DNA of 64,000 nucleotides, from positions 1 to 64,000 of the forward strand of contig CALQFM020000002.1 of the NCBI GenBank assembly GCA_943329845.2. The letters are read 5' to 3'. Shown here one piece after another: positions 57,074 to 64,000 of this stretch; within the stretch, counting starts at the first letter, position 1, and the number at the start of each line of letters is the position of its first letter. The DNA comes from Candidatus Kuenenia stuttgartensis (GTDB lineage: Bacteria > Pseudomonadota > Alphaproteobacteria > SMXS01). The position numbers and the translations under genes are program-made. The notes under the pieces are model-generated. The model was not told the origin of the DNA. It was given only the letters and a program-made list of their open reading frames with translations, and ran no database searches.

Positions 57074-58069
57074 TTAAGCCTGGAGGCTGATCACCGCGCG
57101 GCCGCGCACCTCGCCCCTGAGTATCTTCTTCGCCAGTCCCGGCACGTCCTCCAGCCTGGCGTCGAAGGTGGTGCTGTCCAGCTTGTTCAAAGGCAGGTCC
57201 GTGCCCAGCCGGCGCCAGGCTTCCTGCCGCGGCGCCATGGGCAGCATCACGGAATCAATGCCGTAGACGGCGATACCGCGCAGCAGGAACGGCAGGATGC
57301 TGGCCGGCAGGGTCATGCCGCCGGCCAGGCCGCACACCGCGGCGGCGCCGGCATATTTCAGCATCGACAGCGCATGGCCGATGGTCGGTCCGGCCACCGT
57401 GTCGACGATGCCGGCGAAGCGCTCGGGCAGCAGCGGCCGGTCCGGCGCCTCGGAGATTTCCTTGCGCTCGATGACGTGGTCCGCGCCCAGGCTCTTCAGG
57501 TACTCGGCCTCCGACAGGCGGCCGGTGGATGCCGTGACCTCGTAGCCGAGCTGCTTGAGGATCGCGATGGCGACGCTGCCGACGCCGCCCGCCGCGCCGG
57601 TCACCAGCACCTCGCCCATCCCGGGCGCGACACCGTGCCTCTCCAGCGCCAATACGCAGAGCATGGACGTGTAGCCCGCGGTGCCGATCGCCGCCGCATG
57701 CCGCGTCGAGATGCTGGCCGGCAATTTCACCAGGTGGTCCGCGCTCACCCGCGCCCGGCTCGCATAACCGCCCCAGAACAACTCGCCCAGGCGGTAGCCG
57801 TTCATGGTCACCTTGTCACCCGGCGCGAACCTCGGGTCATCAGACGACGCCACCGTCCCTGCCAGGTCGATGCCGCCCACATGCGGCCAGGTTTTCACCA
57901 GTCCGCCGCCCGTAGTCAGGATCATCCCGTCCTTGTAGTTCAGGGTGGTGTATTCCACGTCGACGGTGACGTCGCCTTCCGGCAGCGCCGCGTCGTCCAA
58001 CTCCACCACCTCGCTGACAACCTGCTTGTCGTCGTCCAGCCGCGACAGCAGCGCGCGCATCTTCGCCAT
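57074..58069 (-). CDS. Acrylyl-CoA reductase-like MDR oxidoreductase (AcuI/YhdH family)
   Basis: VEYTTLNYKDGMILTTGGGLVKTWPHVGGIDLAGTVASSDDPRFAPGDKV... LVTGAAGGVGSVA. Confidence 0.93.
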   Translation of the reverse strand: MAKMRALLSRLDDDKQVVSEVVELDDAALPEGDVTVDVEYTTLNYKDGMILTTGGGLVKTWPHVGGIDLAGTVASSDDPRFAPGDKVTMNGYRLGELFWGGYASRARVSADHLVKLPASISTRHAAAIGTAGYTSMLCVLALERHGVAPGMGEVLVTGAAGGVGSVAIAILKQLGYEVTASTGRLSEAEYLKSLGADHVIERKEISEAPDRPLLPERFAGIVDTVAGPTIGHALSMLKYAGAAAVCGLAGGMTLPASILPFLLRGIAVYGIDSVMLPMAPRQEAWRRLGTDLPLNKLDSTTFDARLEDVPGLAKKILRGEVRGRAVISLQA

Positions 58070-58275
58070 GTGCCTGTTCCTTTCGAATCCCGGTTCGCGG
58101 ACAGGCTGGCGCAGCGCCGCCTCGTTGTCCACGCCGCAGCGCGCTATTCCGCGCATGCCGCATATCCGGCTTCTCAATCACACGTTTGGAATTCAACCCA
58201 AGTTGGGCGACGGCTCCACGGTCAGCCGGACGCTTTTTGTTGCACCGCTACCACCATATTGCATACAATACAGCA

Positions 58276-58385
58276 TGCAAACTTCATCGGTTTGCGAGTG
58301 CGTCTCTGACCTCATCATCGGAAACGCACGTCCTTTGCATTACCCAACTTGAAGCCCCGCTAGCAGCAAAGAGCGGGGCTTTCTT
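58276..58385 (+). ncRNA. Candidate small RNA with three hairpins, ending in a terminator
   Basis: Promoter-like TTGCAC-18bp-TACAAT (58240-58269); hairpins 58277-58295, 58298-58329 and 58353-58380; no + strand CDS upstream. Confidence 0.35.
58353..58385 (+). terminator. Rho-independent terminator (possibly bidirectional with the DksA-like gene)
   Basis: AGCCCCGCT-agcagcaaag-AGCGGGGCT then TTCTTCT. Confidence 0.7.
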
Positions 58386-58400
58386 CTGCTTCAAGGGGCG

Positions 58401-58664
58401 TCACCTGAGCTGGCTGTCCTTGCTGCCGCGCCGGTTGAACCCCTGGTTCACCGGCTGCTTGTCGCGGGTCGACTGGCACTGCACGCACGTTTTCACGCCC
58501 GGCAATGCCTGCCGCCGCTTTTCGGGGATCTCGTCGCCGCACTCGATGCAATGGGTTTCGCTCTCGCCGGTCGGCAGGCGCGACCGTGCGTGCAGCAGGC
58601 CGTCCTTCACCGTGTCGTCGATCTGATCCTGCACCGCTCCGTCGCGAGCCCAACCGGTAGCCAT
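58401..58664 (-). CDS. DksA/TraR-family C4 zinc finger protein
   Basis: ETHCIECGDEIPEKRRQALPGVKTCVQCQ. Confidence 0.9.
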   Translation of the reverse strand: MATGWARDGAVQDQIDDTVKDGLLHARSRLPTGESETHCIECGDEIPEKRRQALPGVKTCVQCQSTRDKQPVNQGFNRRGSKDSQLR

Positions 58665-58823
58665 GTTCCTGTCCCGTGGTTCGAGTGTTCTCGTCAGATA
58701 GGCATCTCCCGGAAACTTTCCACAATCGCCCGCTCGGTTGACTGACCGTTCCGCATTGGCAATCGACGGTGTCCTGAAGGTCAATCCCGACCTGCCGCGC
58801 TACGCCCTGGAGAAATTAGGGCG

Positions 58824-59456
58824 CTAGGACTTGTCCTCGGAGAAGGCGTTGCCCCACGGGTTCCGCGTGCCATGGATCGGCGTGCGGTTGAAGGTTTCGC
58901 CCAGCCTGGCGTAGTTGCCGCCCTGAAGCACACAGATCGGGTCGAGTGCCAGGGTGTTGACGCGGAAGTTCTCAACCAGGTCGTCCTGGATGTGGAACAC
59001 CACGATCTCCCCGACGACGAAGTTCGTCCCGAAATCCCCGTGCAGATGGATCGTGTGCAGGCGGCATTCCATCTGCACCGGTGCCTTGGCGATACGCGGC
59101 GTCGAAATGGCAACGCTGGGAACCGTGTCGAGACCCAGTTCGGAAACCTCGCTGATCTCCGGCGGATACTCGCCCGAACTCCCATGCACCGCGTCCAGAA
59201 GGGACAGGTCGGCGATGTTCACGACGAACTCCCCGCTGGTTCTCACGTTCTGGGCGGTGTCCTTCTTGGGGCCGACGGTGAAGCCCACCATCGGCGGTTG
59301 CGGGGAAACCAGCGTGAAGGCGCTGAACGGCGCCAGGTTGACATCGCCCGTTGGCGTCAGCGTCGTGACCCAGGCGACGGGACGCGGCACGATCACGCCG
59401 GTCAGCAGCCGGTAGGCCTCCCTGGTCGAGAGTTCGCTAGTACGGAATTCCATCAT
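58824..59456 (-). CDS. Flavin reductase family (FMN-binding split barrel) protein
   Basis: LLTGVIVPRPVAWVTTLTPTGDVNLAPFSAFTLVSPQPPMVGFTVG. Confidence 0.92.
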   Translation of the reverse strand: MMEFRTSELSTREAYRLLTGVIVPRPVAWVTTLTPTGDVNLAPFSAFTLVSPQPPMVGFTVGPKKDTAQNVRTSGEFVVNIADLSLLDAVHGSSGEYPPEISEVSELGLDTVPSVAISTPRIAKAPVQMECRLHTIHLHGDFGTNFVVGEIVVFHIQDDLVENFRVNTLALDPICVLQGGNYARLGETFNRTPIHGTRNPWGNAFSEDKS

Positions 59457-59564
59457 CGTCGTCCCCGGTTTCGGCGCATCGGGACGCATGATGCGCTCTG
59501 CCATTGGTGCTGCCAAGCGCGGCGCGGCACTCTATAGTGACCACTTGACCAAGGAGCAGACCCC

Positions 59565-60833
59565 ATGTCGCAGTGCCCGTTTTCCAAGCCCCAGGACATC
59601 AACTTCATGGATCCGGTGGTCCAGGAGAACTGGTTCGAGGCCTACCGCATCCTCCACAAGGACGCGCCCGTCTACCATATGGCCGACCTGGATATGTACA
59701 TCGTCACCAAGTACGACGACTTGGACAAGGTGCTGAAGGACCCGGTCGGTTTCCCCAATGATTATTCGGCCGAGGCGCAGGAGACGCTCATCCAGCACCC
59801 CGAGGCGCAGCAGCTCTACCACACGGAAGGCTGGCCCCGGCTGATGCCGCTGTCGACCAACCTGCCCGAGCACCGCTCGTTCCGCGCCCTGATCGACGGC
59901 TATTTCACCGCCAGCGCGGTGAAGAAGCGCGAGGCGCTGGTACAGGCCCGCATCGACGAATTGATCGACAGCTGGATCGACAAGGGCGAGATCGAATTCA
60001 TCAAGGAGTTCGCCGAACCGCTGCCCATGGCGATCATCGCCGAAGCGCTCGGCTTCCCGCGCGTCGACCTGCCCAGCCTGAAGCGCTGGTCCGCCGCCTG
60101 GGTGAAGCCATGGTCGCGAGGCCTGACGCTGGACGAGGAGAAGGAGTGCGTCCGCACCCACATCGAGTTCCAGCATTACATCCACGAGACGGCGCAGAAG
60201 AAGCGCGCCAACCCCACCGACGACGTCATCAGCCACCTCGCCACCGCCGACTATGACGACCCGCTCACCGGCGAGACGCGCAAGCTGACCGACGCAGAAG
60301 TGATCGGCATCAGCGATCACCTGCTGACCGGCGGCAACGAGACCACGACCTTTGCGCTGGCCAGCGGCCTGTGGCTGCTGTTCCGCTATCCGGATGTTTA
60401 CGCCGAACTGAAGGCCGACCGCTCCAAGGTCCGCGTCTTCGTCGAGGAGGCGCTGCGCGTCGAATCCCCGACCCAGGGCCTGATGCGGATCGCCGCCGAG
60501 GACACCACATTGCGCGGCGTCGACATTCCCAAGGGCGCCATCGTCCATGTCCGCTACGGCGCCGGCAACCGCGACCCCGAACGCTACCCGGACCCGGACC
60601 GCCCGGATCTCGACCGCCGCGCGTCGGCAGCCCATCTGGCGTTCGGCATCGGCGAGCACATCTGCCCCGGCGCGGCGCTCAGCCGCTTCGAGCAGAACCT
60701 GGCGTGGAACTCCCTGCTCGACCGGATCGAGAACATCCGGCCGGTTCCCGAGAAGGACGACTACACCCACATCCCCGGTTTCTGGCTCCGCGCCCTGAAG
60801 CAGATCCATGTGAAATTCGATCCGGTCAGGTAG
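59565..60833 (+). CDS. Cytochrome P450 (#3)
   Basis: FGIGEHICPGAALSR; GGNETT; EEALRVESP. Confidence 0.95.
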   Translation: MSQCPFSKPQDINFMDPVVQENWFEAYRILHKDAPVYHMADLDMYIVTKYDDLDKVLKDPVGFPNDYSAEAQETLIQHPEAQQLYHTEGWPRLMPLSTNLPEHRSFRALIDGYFTASAVKKREALVQARIDELIDSWIDKGEIEFIKEFAEPLPMAIIAEALGFPRVDLPSLKRWSAAWVKPWSRGLTLDEEKECVRTHIEFQHYIHETAQKKRANPTDDVISHLATADYDDPLTGETRKLTDAEVIGISDHLLTGGNETTTFALASGLWLLFRYPDVYAELKADRSKVRVFVEEALRVESPTQGLMRIAAEDTTLRGVDIPKGAIVHVRYGAGNRDPERYPDPDRPDLDRRASAAHLAFGIGEHICPGAALSRFEQNLAWNSLLDRIENIRPVPEKDDYTHIPGFWLRALKQIHVKFDPVR

Positions 60834-61032
60834 CGGGCCTGTCACAGCGCGAGACTGGCCAGCCGGTTGCCAACCTTCCGGCGGCCTGACGTCAGCCGGG
60901 GTTGTCCGGATAGCTCGGCAGCACCGGATTGCTGTCGCTGGATAAGCCAAAATTGTCGTCGCATATCAAGATCGCCGGCACCGTTCGTCTCTAGTTTGTC
61001 CCTCAATGGACCGGCCTGACTGGAGAACGCCC

Positions 61033-62397
61033 ATGAGCGACGGCACCGAGCGCTATGCCGCCGATGAAGTCCGCGACGATTTCGTTCCCAGGGAAGCCTA
61101 TTTCGCGAAGGATTTCGCCGAGCTGGAGGCCGAACGGCTGTGGCCGTTCGTGTGGCAGGTCGCCTGCCGTCTCGAAGAGATTCCCAACGTCGGCGACTAC
61201 GTCACCTACGAGATCGTCGACGACTCCATCATCATCGTCCGCGCCGCCGAGGACCGGATCCAGGCCTATCACAACGTCTGCCCGCACCGCGCCCGACGAC
61301 TGTTGTCGGGCTGCGGCAATACGCGCCAGATCGCCTGTGCATTCCATGGCTGGCGCTATGGGCTGGACGGCCGCAACATCAAGGTGATCGACAAGGCCGA
61401 CTACGGTGGCTGTCTCGACCCGGACGACATCAGGCTCTCGGAGGTCCGCTGCGACCACTGGGGCGGGTTCGTCTTCATCAATATGGATGCCAATGCCGAG
61501 CCGCTGCTGGACTTCCTCGCGCCCATGACCGGTTACTGCGAGAAGTTCGAATTCGAGAAGCTGCGCTACCGCTGGTACAAGACCGCGGTGATGCCGGCCA
61601 ACTGGAAAACCGTGCTCGGCTTCTTCAACGAGTTCTATCACGTCCAGCAGGCCCATCCCCAGTTGCTGGAATTCACCAACGACTATTCCAAAAGCGGTGA
61701 GTTCGGCCGGCACGCGCAGATGTGGTTCGAGGCCGACGGCGCCATGCCGTTCAGCCGCTCACCCCGCCTGCCGCCGCGACCCGAGCCGCCGATGAAGGAT
61801 CACATCGTCGCCTTCGCCGAGCACTACAACGTGGCGCTCAAGGCCATGCTGTCCGAGCGTAACTACGCCGCCGCCATGCGGGTGCGCGACGAGGTGCCGG
61901 CCGAGACGCCGCCACTGGACACCCTGGCCAAATGGGTGGAGTTCCAGGTCGAGGCCGCCATTCAGGACGGCGCCGGCTGGCCGGCCGAACTGACGCCCGA
62001 CTATATCGAGAAGTCGGGTCTGGACTGGCACGTGTTCCCCAACACCATCTTCCTGCACGGCCTCATCGACGGCGTGCTGTGGTACCGGGTCCGGCCGAAC
62101 GGGCGTGACCCGGAGAGCTGCCTCTTCGATGTCTGGTCGCTGGTCCGCTACGCGCCGGGCAAGGAGCCGCCGCTGGAGCGCCAGTTCTTCACCGACTGGC
62201 GCGACGGCGACTGGGGCCAGATCTACGAGCAGGACTTCGTCAACATTCCCGAGGTCCAGAAGGGTTACCGGTCGCGGGGCTTCAAGGGCGAGCGGACCAA
62301 TCCGGTACAGGAACGCGCCATCTCCAATTTCCACCGGGTGCTGCGGCGGTTCATGAAGGATCCCTACGACAAGCCACCGATTACCCGGCAGCGCTGA
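61033..62397 (+). CDS. Rieske ring-hydroxylating oxygenase alpha subunit (#5)
   Basis: CPHRARRLLSGCGNTRQIACAFHGWRYGLDG; FFNEFYHVQQAH. Confidence 0.95.
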   Translation: MSDGTERYAADEVRDDFVPREAYFAKDFAELEAERLWPFVWQVACRLEEIPNVGDYVTYEIVDDSIIIVRAAEDRIQAYHNVCPHRARRLLSGCGNTRQIACAFHGWRYGLDGRNIKVIDKADYGGCLDPDDIRLSEVRCDHWGGFVFINMDANAEPLLDFLAPMTGYCEKFEFEKLRYRWYKTAVMPANWKTVLGFFNEFYHVQQAHPQLLEFTNDYSKSGEFGRHAQMWFEADGAMPFSRSPRLPPRPEPPMKDHIVAFAEHYNVALKAMLSERNYAAAMRVRDEVPAETPPLDTLAKWVEFQVEAAIQDGAGWPAELTPDYIEKSGLDWHVFPNTIFLHGLIDGVLWYRVRPNGRDPESCLFDVWSLVRYAPGKEPPLERQFFTDWRDGDWGQIYEQDFVNIPEVQKGYRSRGFKGERTNPVQERAISNFHRVLRRFMKDPYDKPPITRQR

Positions 62398-62400
62398 GCC

Positions 62401-63189
62401 ATGTACCTGGACTACCGGCATATCGTCGCGAGCCGACGCGGGCGGATTCTTACCCTGACGCTGGACAATCCGCCGCTGAACGCCGTGAATCGGGGTCTGC
62501 ATGACGAGTTGTCCTGCATCTTCCAGGACGTGGCGCGCGACGACGGCTGCGACGTCGTCGTACTGACCGGAGCCGGCAGGGCATTTTCGGCCGGCGCGGA
62601 CCTGGAAGAGATGAAGCGCGCCACCGGGGACGCGGCGCTGCGTTCGGCGCTGATGTCTCGGGCGCCCCATATCGTCCACGCCATGCTGGCGCTCGACAAG
62701 CCGGTGATCGCCCGGCTCAACGGCCATGCCATGGGCCTCGGGGCCACGCTCGCCCTGCTGTGCGACGTGGTCATCGCCGCCGACACCGCGCGCATCGCCG
62801 ACCCGCATGTGGGTATCGGCCTGTCGGCCGGCGACGGCGGCGCGCTGATCTGGCCGCAGCTGATCGGCTATGCCCGCGCACGGCATCACCTGCTGACCGG
62901 CGAGCCGCTGACCGCGACCGACGCGGCCGCCATCGGGCTGATCCACAAGGCGGTCCCGCCCGAAGCGCTGGACGAGGCCGTGAACGCCTACGCGGACCGC
63001 CTCGCGGGCGGCGCTATCCTGGCGATCCGCGCCACCAAGCGATCCATCAACATGGCGTTGTGCCGCGAGGCGATCGCCAGCGCCGAAGCCCATATTGGCC
63101 TCGAGGCATTGACCATGGCGTCGAACGACCACCGGGAAGCGGTCATGGCCTTCCTGGAGAAGCGCCCGCCGTTGTTCACCGGTACCTAG
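62401..63189 (+). CDS. Enoyl-CoA hydratase/isomerase family protein
   Basis: LTGAGRAFSAGADLEEMKRA; LNGHAMGLGATLALLCDVVIAADTARIADPHV. Confidence 0.95.
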   Translation: MYLDYRHIVASRRGRILTLTLDNPPLNAVNRGLHDELSCIFQDVARDDGCDVVVLTGAGRAFSAGADLEEMKRATGDAALRSALMSRAPHIVHAMLALDKPVIARLNGHAMGLGATLALLCDVVIAADTARIADPHVGIGLSAGDGGALIWPQLIGYARARHHLLTGEPLTATDAAAIGLIHKAVPPEALDEAVNAYADRLAGGAILAIRATKRSINMALCREAIASAEAHIGLEALTMASNDHREAVMAFLEKRPPLFTGT

Positions 63190-64000
63190 CCCGCCATGTA
63201 GCGGGCGAGGTGAAACTCCACATCGCCGAAAAGCCGCTCGGAGACGATCGCCCGGCGCAGATAGTGCCCGACCCGATATTCCGTGGTGAAGCCGATGGCG
63301 CCGTGCAGATGCACGGCCATGCCGGTGACCCGCTTGGCCGTCTCGAAGGTGTTGACCCAGCAGGCCGAAACCGCCTTCCGGCGCGCCGCCCTTTCGCCGC
63401 CGAATGCCGGGATCGCCCGCAGCAGGCTGGAGCGGACGCTGTCGGCGTCGATGAACAGGTCGGCCACGCTGTGCTGCAGCGCCTGGAAGCTCGCCAGCTT
63501 CTGGCCGAACTGGGTGCGGGTCTTCAAATACTCGGCGGTCATCTCGATGGCGCTGTCCATGCCGCCCAGCATGTCGGCGCACAGGCACAGCCGCGCCTCG
63601 TCGAGCGCGTCCTCCACCGCATCGAGCGCATCGCCGGACAGCAACCGGTCGGCCTCGACAGTGACGTCGAGGCGGAAATCGGCGCAATCCCGGCGGTCGA
63701 CCGTCCTGTAGGCCCGGCCGTCGACACCCGCCTGCTCCCGGCCCACCAGGAAAAGCGCGACGCCGCCATCGAGCGCCGCCGTGACCAGCAGGTCGTCCGC
63801 CGCCGCGCCGTCCATCACCAGCACCTTGGTCCCAGACAGGCGGTAGCCGCCGCCGTCGCGCACCGCAGTGGTTTGCGGCGCGAGTTCGTAGCGGCGGCCC
63901 GGTTCATAAAGCGCGGCCGTCAGCCGCCGCGTGCCGGCGATCATCTCGCCCAGCAGCGCCTCACGCCTGTGGCCGACCACCAGCCGGTCGACCAGCCTCG
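63186..64000 (-). CDS. Acyl-CoA dehydrogenase (partial, 5' end beyond the window)
   Basis: YLKTRTQFGQKLASFQALQHSVADLFI; VHLHGAIGFTTEYRVGHYLRRA; no start inside the window. Confidence 0.9.
   Translation of the reverse strand, partial: RLVDRLVVGHRREALLGEMIAGTRRLTAALYEPGRRYELAPQTTAVRDGGGYRLSGTKVLVMDGAAADDLLVTAALDGGVALFLVGREQAGVDGRAYRTVDRRDCADFRLDVTVEADRLLSGDALDAVEDALDEARLCLCADMLGGMDSAIEMTAEYLKTRTQFGQKLASFQALQHSVADLFIDADSVRSSLLRAIPAFGGERAARRKAVSACWVNTFETAKRVTGMAVHLHGAIGFTTEYRVGHYLRRAIVSERLFGDVEFHLARYMAG

Noticed and set aside
61759-63687. 642-aa minus ORF opposite Rieske #5 and the enoyl-CoA hydratase
   Set aside because: Antisense to two clear CDSs and partly out of frame over the real acyl-CoA dehydrogenase.

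Overview
This is a high-GC (alphaproteobacterial-looking, sphingomonad-like) chromosomal window, densely coding. It is dominated by catabolic and oxidative genes: 5 Rieske-type ring-hydroxylating oxygenase alpha subunits, 3 cytochromes P450, 2 tandem paralogous TonB-dependent receptors, thiolase, acyl-CoA dehydrogenases, enoyl-CoA hydratases, OYE and MDR reductases, VOC and ABM proteins. It also holds two complete tripartite efflux systems (RND with TetR, EmrAB-type with MarR), a DEAD-box helicase, a topoisomerase IB, and a small phage-tail-like remnant at the left end. The most unusual locus is 12.6-16.2 kb: a heme-oxygenase-like diiron oxidase (HDO) with an intact ligand pattern, a PurD/GARS-like ATP-grasp ligase, a 105-aa Lys/Arg-rich helical protein whose start overlaps the ligase, and a convergent NPPF-motif methyltransferase. 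I do not recognise this combination as a described pathway. Other items worth checking: a single in-frame amber that separates catalytic His from Asp in a BTLCP transglutaminase-like peptidase; a one-base frameshift at a G6 tract in a phage-like gene; an 84-bp tandem repeat; nested palindromes near 0.8 kb; a GTGACAGT-type motif at 0.6 and 9.0 kb; a shared 17-bp palindrome about 127 bp upstream of both TonB receptors; and a candidate three-hairpin small RNA at 58.28-58.39 kb. No tRNA, rRNA, CRISPR array or intact transposase was seen. All family names come from reading the translations; no database search was run.
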